From: Methanobrevibacter sp.
Lineage (GTDB): Archaea > Methanobacteriota > Methanobacteria > Methanobacteriales > Methanobacteriaceae
Assembly (NCBI GenBank): GCA_031289975.1
Contig: JAITOM010000041.1
Span: 1-14,347, forward strand
Direction: 5' to 3'
Length of the DNA stretch: 14,347 nt
In this document: positions 7,809 to 14,011 of the stretch, piece after piece
Layout: each line of letters begins with the position of its first letter
Numbering within the stretch: the stretch's first letter is position 1
Made by a program: the position numbers and the translations under genes
Notes under the pieces: generated by a model
Told to the model about the DNA's origin: nothing
The model's input: only the letters and a program-made list of their open reading frames with translations
The model's database searches: none

Positions 7809-7945
7809 GGATACTATATAAATTTAGCATGGTTTTTTTACAACTGAAAATTAAGAGAATAGGCTATGATATGTATATAATCTAAATTTTCCTGGCTAAA
7901 AACCAAATTTTAGATCTTTGAAAACCGTACCCTTTTTACACATCC
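7809..7945. mobile_element. MITE-like element X, diverged copy 2
   Basis: It aligns along its whole length with element X at 7271-7414 in the same orientation. Shared blocks include ATGGTTTTTTTACAACTGAAA against ATGGATTTTTGCAATTGAAA, ATGTATAT, GGCTAAAAACCAAATTT against TGCCTAAAAACCAAATTT, and CTTTTTACA near the end. The terminal inverted repeats are worn, so it appears older and is probably no longer mobile. Confidence 0.6.
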
Positions 7946-8142
7946 AAAAAAAGCTATTATTTTATAGATATTAGGTAGTTCTAGATGTAACATATACTTA
8001 TTTAGTAATTTTCTCGAAAAATCAATTCTTGTCCAATTTTAAATAATAATTTAGATAAAAAAGAATATAAAGATAATAGAGGATATTTAGAAGATAATAC
8101 TAAAAAATGAAAAATTCTAATTTTTTTACATTGAATTAAAAT

Positions 8143-8158
8143 GAAAACATTTATATAC
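8143..8158 (+). promoter_or_regulatory. Archaeal BRE/TATA promoter
   Basis: GAAAACA followed by TTTATATAC makes one of the clearest archaeal promoter cores in the window. The predicted start of transcription, about 25 bases downstream, falls near 8180, just before the adhesin relic. No other strong TATA box is seen before the substrate-binding-protein gene at 8384, so this may now drive the ABC cassette. That reassignment is inference. Confidence 0.5.
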
Positions 8159-8183
8159 TAAATGATAATATAATATAAAATAA

Positions 8184-8371
8184 TACACATGGAAAAATAT
8201 ATCATTTATAGCAACAAACGATGGTGTTGTTATCGATGCCAGTCAAGAAAGTAGATTTTTCAACATTGATGAAAATTCTAAAGTCCCTATTCATGGACTA
8301 ACTTTGACCGCTGGCGATTTTCCTGATATGGTGCATGTATTAAAAATGCAGGTGAATTAATAAAAGTATAA
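8184..8371 (+). pseudogene. Fragment of an adhesin-like (beta-helix repeat) surface protein gene
   Basis: The frame open from 8184 to 8357 reads ...DGVVIDASQESRFFNIDENS... and then ...IHGLTLTAGDFPD. This resembles the 'VIDG...SRFF.I...S.V.I.GLTLT.G' repeats of methanogen adhesin-like proteins with right-handed beta-helix domains. After about 8325 the resemblance jumps to another frame (8330-8371): GACIKNAGELIKV, a version of the typical 'GGAIYNAGELTV' turn. So at least one frameshift is present. The ATG at 8189 after the promoter opens a third frame that stops after 20 codons. The remnant lacks nearly all of a normal adhesin (signal peptide, dozens of repeats, anchor) and is surely dead. It ends 12 bases before the substrate-binding-protein ATG. 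Confidence 0.6.
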
Positions 8372-8383
8372 GAGTTGATTAGA

Positions 8384-9475
8384 ATGAAAAAGCAGAATAT
8401 GGTTATTATTGCGATTGGAATTGTGTTGATTGCTGCTGCTGGATTTTTCACAATAAATCCATTAGGAACATTTAGTGGTAATGTGATTGTTGAGGATATG
8501 GTTGGAAGAAATGTGACAATTCCTTCAAATCCTGATAAAATAGTATCAACATCCAGTCCACTCACATCATTAATATATATGATTGCCCCAGATAGACTCG
8601 TTGCCCTTAGTAGTAGTTTTGATAACAGTACCAAGTATGTTACTGATACATATAGACGGCTTCCAGCTATTGGTGCTTGGCACGGTAAAAAAGGCACAGG
8701 TAATGATGAAGAATTATTGGCTTTGCATCCATCGTTTATAATTGATAGTCCTCGTGTTAGAGATGGTAAAGTTGTAGATGATGATTTAGATTTAATTATA
8801 AATAAGTTTTCAACAATTCCTGTTGTCGCTGTTCCAGAAACAGCTAATTTAACCAATATTAACAAAACCTATGAGTTCTTAGGTAAAATTTTACATGCTG
8901 AATCAACAGCCAACAAACTTAAAGACACACTAAATAAATACTTAAGTTTAGGTGAAAAGACTAAAAACCAAATGAAAGACAACCCTAAAAAAGTTTACTA
9001 TGCTCAAGACGAAAATGGATTGTCCACATCACCGCCAGGTAGTGAACATGCTCAGGTTTTAGATATTATCGGTGCTAAAAATGTGGCCGATACGAATTTA
9101 AGTGCTGAGACAACCACAGTTTCTATTGAACAAGTGATTCAATGGAATCCAGACACTATCATCACAACAAACAAAAATTTCTTTGAAAATGTTTACAATA
9201 ACTCCCAATGGAGCAATATTAATGCTGTTAAAAATAAGCAAGTTTATTTAGCTCCAAACGATCCATTTAATTGGTTTGACATGCCTCCAGGTTCTAATAT
9301 GATTGTTGGTATTCCATGGGCTTTAAAAGTTGTTTATGGTGATCAAGTTAAGGATTTGGATCTTAAAAAAGAGGTTAAAGAATTCTATACTAATTTTTTC
9401 CATTATGATTTAACTGATGATGACCTTTCAAATATTTTAAAATCATCAGCTCCCGATGGTGTTAACTTAACTTAG
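8384..9475 (+). CDS. Iron-complex/siderophore-type ABC transporter substrate-binding protein
   Basis: The extracytoplasmic receptor of a class III (FepB/BtuF/FhuD-type) ABC importer; it captures a metal chelate and hands it to the permease. From ATG 8384 it has 363 residues. It begins with a positively charged MKKQN and a hydrophobic segment (IIAIGIVLIAAAGFF), which is either a signal peptide or an N-terminal membrane anchor. There is no lipobox cysteine. Next comes the family opening VIVEDMVGRNVTIPSNPDKIV, and later SEHAQVLDIIGAKNVAD and IEQVIQWNPDTIITT. An in-frame TTG at 8375 would add three residues, but ATG 8384, with GAGTTGAT at 8372-8379 as ribosome-binding site, fits better. The substrate (ferric siderophore, haem, cobalamin) cannot be read from sequence. 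It heads the cassette with the permease and ATPase downstream. Confidence 0.9.
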   Translation: MKKQNMVIIAIGIVLIAAAGFFTINPLGTFSGNVIVEDMVGRNVTIPSNPDKIVSTSSPLTSLIYMIAPDRLVALSSSFDNSTKYVTDTYRRLPAIGAWHGKKGTGNDEELLALHPSFIIDSPRVRDGKVVDDDLDLIINKFSTIPVVAVPETANLTNINKTYEFLGKILHAESTANKLKDTLNKYLSLGEKTKNQMKDNPKKVYYAQDENGLSTSPPGSEHAQVLDIIGAKNVADTNLSAETTTVSIEQVIQWNPDTIITTNKNFFENVYNNSQWSNINAVKNKQVYLAPNDPFNWFDMPPGSNMIVGIPWALKVVYGDQVKDLDLKKEVKEFYTNFFHYDLTDDDLSNILKSSAPDGVNLT

Positions 9476-9477
9476 AA

Positions 9478-9517
9478 TTTTTTTTCTCTAATATGTATTT
9501 ATTTTTTATTTTTTTTA
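9478..9517 (+). terminator. T-rich transcription terminator after the binding-protein gene
   Basis: Immediately after the stop codon come three T runs (8, 6 and 8 bases) within 40 bases. Archaeal RNA polymerase terminates at such U-runs without needing a hairpin. Termination is probably partial, giving more binding protein than membrane parts, but readthrough cannot be judged from sequence. Confidence 0.45.
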
Positions 9518-9534
9518 TGGGAGGAGATTTATAG

Positions 9535-9636
9535 ATGATTGAATTAAATCAGTTGGAATTAAATCAAGAACAAATCAGATTATTAGAGGAAATTAACGAA
9601 TTAAAGAAATTAGAATTAAAGCTACTACTCATTTAA
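9535..9636 (+). CDS. Small ORF (33 codons) with a very strong ribosome-binding site, probably frameshifted
   Basis: ATG at 9535 follows GGGAGGAGATTT (9519-9530), the best Shine-Dalgarno match in the window. The peptide MIELNQLELNQEQIRLLEEI... is leucine/glutamate-rich and would form an amphipathic helix or short coiled coil. It stops at 9636. A different frame running through the same place continues YSFKQIEVNWDDEEGEKEQI and ends KYVRK at 9703. One base lost or gained near 9615-9620 would join both into a protein of about 55-58 residues. No family recognised. It lies between the binding-protein and permease genes, where such cassettes usually have nothing. Confidence 0.4.
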   Translation: MIELNQLELNQEQIRLLEEINELKKLELKLLLI

Positions 9637-9803
9637 ACAAATAGAGGTTAATTGGGATGATGAAGAAGGGGAGAAAGAGCAGATAAAATATGTGAGAAAA
9701 TAGGGGGATTAAATAGAGGTGTTTTTATATCTTAGATTTAATGCAAAACACCATATAATACGAAAACAACAAATAGTTTACATCAAATAGGATATATGAT
9801 TAA

Positions 9804-10823
9804 ATGAGTTTTAAAAACGTGGAATATAAAATATTATATTTAATATTTATAATCATGCCCATTTTATTATTTTTTATATCATTTTTAATAGGTCGATACC
9901 CAGTAACCCCCGTAGAAGTTGTATATACCTTAATTTCAAAGTTTGATCCAAGTTATGTAGTTTCAGATACCGTTAGTTCAGTTGTATTTAATATACGATT
10001 ACCTCGAATAATTGGAGCATTAATTGTTGGAGCTGCACTTTCTGTTGTTGGAGCAACATTTCAAGCAATATTTAAAAATCCTCTTGTTTCACCCGATATT
10101 TTAGGAGTTTCATCAGGAGCAGGTTTTGGTGCAGCAACCGCAATATTAATAAATGGAAGTTCATACCTTATACAATCCTTAGCATTTATCTTTGGCATGA
10201 TTTCAGTTTCAATCACATATTTCATTTCAAAAGTCTATAAATCATCTGGTATATTGGTATTGGTTCTATCAGGTATGGCAATATCATCATTTTTTGGTTC
10301 GTTAATATCATCAGCTAAATTTTTAGCAGATCCGAATAATAAATTGCCAGAAATAACTTTTTGGTTAATGGGTTCTCTTTCATCAATTAATCCAAAAGTT
10401 TTAACACCAGTTTTATTAATAATACTGACTGGTCTAATTATTTTAATCCTACTTCGATGGAGATTGAATATTTTAGCGATGGGCGATGAAGAATCTCAAT
10501 CACTTGGATTAAATACAGAAAGACTGAGACTTATATTTATCATTGTATCAACACTTATAACAGCATCAGCAGTTTGTATATCGGGAATTATAGGTTGGGT
10601 AGGTTTAATAATTCCGCACATGACCAGAATATTAACTGGACCAGATAATAAAATATTGTTACCAGCAAGTATAAGTTTTGGAGCATCATTTCTTTTAATA
10701 ATGGATAATATTGCAAGAGCAGCATTTTTAGTTGAAATTCCAATAGGAATTTTAACAGCATTAATAGGTGCTCCATTATTTTTATTATTACTTAAAAAAG
10801 GATATACAGACTGGAAAGTTTAA
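9804..10823 (+). CDS. FecCD-family ABC transporter permease
   Basis: The membrane-embedded permease of the metal-chelate importer, acting as a homodimer with two ATPase copies. Its 339 residues are highly hydrophobic, with about nine or ten membrane segments, the usual number for FecCD/BtuC proteins. Recognised signatures are IRLPRIIGALIVGAALSVVG and ATFQAIFKNPLVSPDILGVS near the N-terminal third, GWVGLIIPHMTRILTG at about residues 262-277 (the ATPase-coupling region), and EIPIGILTALIGAPLFLLLL at the end. It starts at ATG 9804, 328 bases after the binding protein. An AGGATATATGATT stretch is the only ribosome-binding-site candidate. It is followed 78 bases later by the ATPase gene. Intact. 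Confidence 0.95.
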   Translation: MSFKNVEYKILYLIFIIMPILLFFISFLIGRYPVTPVEVVYTLISKFDPSYVVSDTVSSVVFNIRLPRIIGALIVGAALSVVGATFQAIFKNPLVSPDILGVSSGAGFGAATAILINGSSYLIQSLAFIFGMISVSITYFISKVYKSSGILVLVLSGMAISSFFGSLISSAKFLADPNNKLPEITFWLMGSLSSINPKVLTPVLLIILTGLIILILLRWRLNILAMGDEESQSLGLNTERLRLIFIIVSTLITASAVCISGIIGWVGLIIPHMTRILTGPDNKILLPASISFGASFLLIMDNIARAAFLVEIPIGILTALIGAPLFLLLLKKGYTDWKV

Positions 10824-10901
10824 AAAGACTTTTTTCAAATTAATTAAGTTTTAGTAAATAAAAATCACCATAGTAATTAGAAAGTTTAAGGAATGTAATC
10901 G

Positions 10902-11669
10902 ATGAGCTATTTTGAAATGACTAATGGTGAGGGATCTTACAATAAAAGAGTAATATTTGAGGATATTAATTTTACAATTGAAAAAGGAGAGATTTTCACT
11001 ATTCTTGGATCAAATGGAATAGGTAAAACAACATTACTCAAATCCTTACTTGGAATTAAAAGATTAGATAAAGGTGAAGTTTTCATCAATGGAGAAAATA
11101 TGAAAAATTTATCATATAAAGATATTTCCAAAACAATGGCTTATGTTCCTCAAGTTCATAGCTATACATTTCCATTTAAAGTAATTGATGTTGTTGTAAT
11201 GGGAAGATCTCCGCATATTAATATGATAGATACTCCAGAAGAAAAAGATATTAAAATAGCTGAAAAATCATTAAAGCAAATGGGTATTTATCATCTCAAA
11301 GAAAAAGAGTATAGCTATTTATCTGGGGGTGAAGTGCAATTAGTTTTCTTAGCAAGAGCATTAACTCAAGAAGCGAATATACTTGTTTTAGATGAACCAA
11401 CATCACACTTAGATTTTGGAAATCAGATAAGATTTTTAAGAACAATTGATAAATTATCAAAAGATGAGTTATCTATTATAATGACTTCACATTATCCTGA
11501 TCACTGCTTTATATCTTCAGATAAAGTAGCTATTATGCAAAATAAGAAATTTATAGATATTGGAACTCCTGATGATGTTGTAACTCCTGAAAATCTAAAT
11601 GAAGTATATAATTTAGATATTAAACTCGTTAAATTAGATAATGGTCGTAAGATTTGTGTTTGGGAATAA
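10902..11669 (+). CDS. ABC transporter ATP-binding protein of the iron-complex importer
   Basis: The cytoplasmic ATPase (FecE/BtuD type) that powers the permease encoded just upstream. It has 255 residues with every motif in place: Walker A GSNGIGKTT (36-44), Q-loop Q84 in AYVPQ, signature LSGGE (140-144), Walker B ILVLDEP (160-166) and switch histidine H197 in MTSHYPDH. The first residues (SYFEMTNGEGSYNKRVIFED) are a normal A-loop region. ATG 10902 is preceded by AAGGAATGTAATC. It lies in the same direction as the permease and binding-protein genes, and tsr3 follows after 41 bases. No domain is fused and no key residue is missing. Confidence 0.96.
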   Translation: MSYFEMTNGEGSYNKRVIFEDINFTIEKGEIFTILGSNGIGKTTLLKSLLGIKRLDKGEVFINGENMKNLSYKDISKTMAYVPQVHSYTFPFKVIDVVVMGRSPHINMIDTPEEKDIKIAEKSLKQMGIYHLKEKEYSYLSGGEVQLVFLARALTQEANILVLDEPTSHLDFGNQIRFLRTIDKLSKDELSIIMTSHYPDHCFISSDKVAIMQNKKFIDIGTPDDVVTPENLNEVYNLDIKLVKLDNGRKICVWE

Positions 11670-11710
11670 AAAGTTGATACCATAACTATAGCTTTAAAAA
11701 TATAGGATAA

Positions 11711-12235
11711 ATGTTTAAAATGAGAATTACTATTTTTAATGGAAAAGAATGTGATAAAAAAAAATGCACGGCTTTTAAGATGGAAAAACTAAATAAAGCA
11801 AAAATAGTGTATAAACTTAATCAGATTCCAAGGGGGGCGATTGTTTTAAACCCATATTCTATAAAAGCAGTTTCTCCTAACGATAAGAATATTATTTATA
11901 GAAAAGGTGTGGTAGCTTTAGACTGTTCTTGGAATAATGTTTCTAAATCATCTAAACTTTTTGATTTAAGTAAATTTCATAGGGTTCTTCCTTTTTTAAT
12001 AGCTGCAAATCCAGTCAACTATGGAAAACAATCTAAACTTTCAACTGTAGAGGCGGTAGTTGCTACATTGTATATAACAAACTTTAAAGAAGAAGCTAAA
12101 GAAATCATATCAAGTTTTAAATGGGGTCATACTTTTATTGAGCTGAATTTTGAAATTCTTGAAGATTATAGTTCTGCTAAAAATAGTCAAGAGGTTGTAG
12201 CTATTCAAAACGAATTTTTAAGCCAATATAAGTGA
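11711..12235 (+). CDS. tsr3: rRNA 3-amino-3-carboxypropyltransferase Tsr3 (DUF367/RLI-associated family)
   Basis: Tsr3 transfers the 3-amino-3-carboxypropyl group of S-adenosylmethionine to a (hyper)modified uridine in helix 31 of small-subunit rRNA, a late step of ribosome maturation. The 174 residues match the compact archaeal form. Conserved pieces are NGKECDKKKCT near the N-terminus, VVALDCSWNN (67-76), RVLPFLIAANPVNYGKQSKL (91-110, the SAM/RNA site region), STVEAVVATLYI (111-122) and FKWGHTFIELN (136-146). There are two candidate starts, ATG 11711 and ATG 11720. The second gives MRITIFNGKEC, nearer to typical family N-termini, while the first is closer to the AGGATA ribosome-binding site. 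It follows the ATPase by 41 bases on the same strand, so it may share the ABC transcript without functional linkage. Confidence 0.94.
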   Translation: MFKMRITIFNGKECDKKKCTAFKMEKLNKAKIVYKLNQIPRGAIVLNPYSIKAVSPNDKNIIYRKGVVALDCSWNNVSKSSKLFDLSKFHRVLPFLIAANPVNYGKQSKLSTVEAVVATLYITNFKEEAKEIISSFKWGHTFIELNFEILEDYSSAKNSQEVVAIQNEFLSQYK

Positions 12236-12271
12236 TTTTACACGTTTTTCACCATATCCAGGCTTTTTTTA
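12236..12271 (+). terminator. Possible T-rich terminator after tsr3
   Basis: Runs TTTTA, GTTTTTC and GGCTTTTTTTA follow the tsr3 stop within 35 bases. Poly-T tracts of this kind end archaeal transcripts. The position is right for the end of the ABC-tsr3 unit. Confidence 0.35.
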
Positions 12272-12406
12272 CAATTGGGTTCTATCATAGATCTATTTAC
12301 ATATAATTGGTTTATAAATTAAATGAGGAATATTATATTTTTTATAAATCTTATTTTCTTTTTTTAGGAAAAATACATTAAACAAAAAGTATTTGGAATT
12401 TTACTT

Positions 12407-12551
12407 ATAAGAGTTTCTATAAACATCATTTTTGTCAATATTGATGAATATTAATATTTATTAAAAATACTTTATTCTAAATTTAAAGTCCAAATCATGA
12501 GATTTAAAATTCTGAATTTTTGAATTATTGGGTTTATAGAAATTCCCTTAT
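12407..12551. repeat. 145-bp inverted-repeat (MITE-like) element
   Basis: The left arm is ATAAGAGTTTCTATAAAC (12407-12424). The right arm, read as complement, is ATAAGGGAATTTCTATAAAC (12532-12551). They agree at 17 positions with a two-base gap. The interior is non-coding. No second copy was found in the window, so mobility is only suspected. Confidence 0.5.
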
Positions 12552-12642
12552 ATTTTATCATTAAAATTATTATAAACTAAATTATTTCTTAATAATTAAG
12601 TTAATAAATAGGATAAATTTTAAATTATTTTTAATTAATATT

Positions 12643-12842
12643 TAGTGTTTTGTATAATTAATTTTTTATATTAATTCAAAAAATTTTTTGCAAATTAATT
12701 TTTTTAAATATTAATTATTTACTCTTTTAAATTTAATTTAAATAATTTAAAAAAATAAAAATAATTTCTGATTGCAAATATTTAATTAAATTTTAAATAA
12801 ATTAATATATAAATAAAAGAAAATAATTTTGCAAAACACTAT
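12643..12842. repeat. 200-bp segment bounded by inverted TAGTGTTTTG repeats, including the 38-nt shared block
   Basis: TAGTGTTTTGTATAATTA (12643-12660) faces TAATTTTGCAAAACACTA (12824-12841), inverted with two mismatches. The right end (12805-12842) is the block also found at 1357-1394 with one difference. The left arm is not present at the first site, so that site could be a solo end or a relic. Confidence 0.45.
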
Positions 12843-12974
12843 TTTATAATTTTAAATAATTATTTAATTTTATTCATTTTATTAATTAATTTATTTAAAG
12901 AAATATTTTATTTTAAAAATTAACGATATTTATTTATTTTAATAGCTTAATTCATATTTATATTAAAGTTAAAG

Positions 12975-13028
12975 AAAAAATTTTTATTTATTTTTAAAAA
13001 GTTTACTTTTTAAGAATTTTATTAATTG
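12975..13028 (-). repeat. Partial copy of repeat family R1 (copy D)
   Basis: On the minus strand it reads ATTAATAAAATTCTTAAAAA and then CTTTTTAAAAATAAATAAAA, matching the TTTTGATAAAATTCTTAATA and CTTTTTTAAAAATAAATA end of copies A and B. The opposite end, with AAGTTCTTAA, is not found at the expected distance. Confidence 0.5.
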
Positions 13029-13092
13029 AATATTATTTAATAATTTTATAGTTTAGAAAATAATAAAACATTTTAGTTTGGGGAGTATTTAA

Positions 13093-13899
13093 ATTAAATC
13101 TATAGCTTTTTTAGGACCTAAAGGGACTTTCACTCATGAAGTAGCATCTTCTTTAGGAGAAAATTTATCTTCTTATTGCTCAATATCATCTGTTTTAAAA
13201 GCAGTAGAAAATAAAAAATGTGATGTTGGGATTGTTCCAATTGAAAACTCTATTGAAGGTCCAGTTGGTATAACCTTAGATTTACTTGTACATTCTAAAC
13301 TCTTTATTCAAGGAGAAATAATATTTCCTATTAATCATAATTTAATAGCTAAAAAGGGTAATAAAATTTCAGATATTAAATATGTTTATTCACATTCACA
13401 AGCATTAGCACAGTGCCAGAATTATTTAGAAAATAGAGGAATGAAACCTCTTTTTACATTAAGTACGGCTGCAGCCACTAAATTAATAGCTGAAAAAGAT
13501 AATTCAGCAGCTATTGGAAGTTTAAAAGCCGCTCAATTATATGATTTGAATGTTCTTGATAAAAATATTCAAGACATGGATAATAATGAGACACGATTTA
13601 TTGTTTTATCAAGGGATAAAGCTTTAAAATCTGAAAACAATAAAACTTCTATTTTGTTTGAAACTTATCAAGATAGCCCTGGTGAACTTTATTATATTTT
13701 AGGATTTTTTGCTAATAACAATATAAACTTAACTAAAATTGAGTCACGACCTTCAAAAGAAGGATTAGGAAAATATATTTTCTTTGTTGATTTTGAGGGT
13801 CATGAAGATGATAAAAAAATTAAAGAAATTTTAGGCGAAATTAAAATTAGAACATATTTCATGAAAGTTTTAGGTTCATATCCAATTTATAATAATTAA
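13093..13899 (+). CDS. pheA: Prephenate dehydratase (PheA), apparently with an ATT start codon
   Basis: It converts prephenate to phenylpyruvate in phenylalanine synthesis and is feedback-inhibited by phenylalanine. Read from 13093 it has 268 residues, a normal stand-alone archaeal length. The catalytic domain opens with IAFLGPKGTFTHEVA, then VGIVPIENSIEGPVGITLDL, and the catalytic T-R-F motif T167-R168-F169 in NNETRFIVLSRDK. The ACT regulatory domain follows, with ESRP (217-220), the Phe-binding motif. An in-frame TAA at 13090-13092 bounds the gene. Between it and ATG 13441 there is no ATG, GTG or TTG, and starting at 13441 would remove 116 conserved residues. ATT at 13093 lies 7 bases after GGGGAG (13080-13085), ideal spacing, so a non-canonical ATT start is the best reading. 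A mutated start or a sequencing error is the alternative. Confidence 0.92.
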   Translation: MKSIAFLGPKGTFTHEVASSLGENLSSYCSISSVLKAVENKKCDVGIVPIENSIEGPVGITLDLLVHSKLFIQGEIIFPINHNLIAKKGNKISDIKYVYSHSQALAQCQNYLENRGMKPLFTLSTAAATKLIAEKDNSAAIGSLKAAQLYDLNVLDKNIQDMDNNETRFIVLSRDKALKSENNKTSILFETYQDSPGELYYILGFFANNNINLTKIESRPSKEGLGKYIFFVDFEGHEDDKKIKEILGEIKIRTYFMKVLGSYPIYNN

Positions 13900-13931
13900 A
13901 TTGATTGAATTTAAGGTACTATTGGATTTAA

Positions 13932-14011
13932 GGTACTGTAAAAAGAGGATGGAAATTTAAAATCTGGAATTTGGTTTTTAGGCAGAAAATTTAGACCATA
14001 TATAGCTCATC
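13932..14011. mobile_element. MITE-like element X, copy 3: left half, interrupted by the group II intron
   Basis: It begins GGTACTGTAAAAAGAGGATG and matches the complement of element X copy 1 for 80 bases with only a few differences, through GGCAGAAAATTTAGACCATA to TCATC at 14007-14011. There the similarity ends abruptly. Copy 1 (complement) continues AAAATTTTAGC, whereas here the intron sequence GTGCGAC begins. A 12-nt direct repeat ATTTAAGGTACT (13909-13920 and 13926-13937) overlaps the element start, probably a small duplication at insertion or slippage. Confidence 0.75.

Larger units (their letters stand above)
6742..8183. other. 1.4-kb gene-free spacer packed with small repeats
   Basis: The divergent intergenic region between ilvE (leftward) and the adhesin relic/ABC cassette (rightward). 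It holds, in order: the ilvE promoter region; repeat R1 copy C with a nested insertion (6847-7256); MITE-like element X copy 1 (7271-7414); a pair of exact 31-nt direct repeats (7529-7625); a diverged copy of X (7809-7945); and a BRE/TATA promoter at 8143-8158. No reading frame of note and no tRNA or other known RNA was seen. The parts between 7630-7800 and 7950-8140 show nothing I can name. Confidence 0.6.
12236..13092. other. AT-rich spacer between tsr3 and pheA with several inverted repeats
   Basis: About 860 bases without a gene. It contains a 145-bp inverted-repeat element (12407-12551), an inverted pair around 12643-12660 and 12825-12841, the 38-nt block shared with 1357-1394, and a partial R1 copy (12975-13028). 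The last 60 bases before pheA hold TTTTATAG at about 13044-13051 as a possible TATA box. Nothing else is recognisable. Confidence 0.55.

Noticed and set aside
8287..8865. Long minus-strand open frame opposite the substrate-binding-protein gene
   Set aside because: It is the shadow of the plus-strand coding frame, which has clear family signatures. The minus-strand protein has no recognisable domain and overlaps the adhesin relic.
10588..11683. Minus-strand frames opposite the permease and ATPase genes
   Set aside because: They are shadows of well-supported plus-strand genes.
13441..13899. pheA starting at the ATG at 13441
   Set aside because: Upstream in the same frame lies the complete conserved N-terminal half of prephenate dehydratase, with no stop in between.
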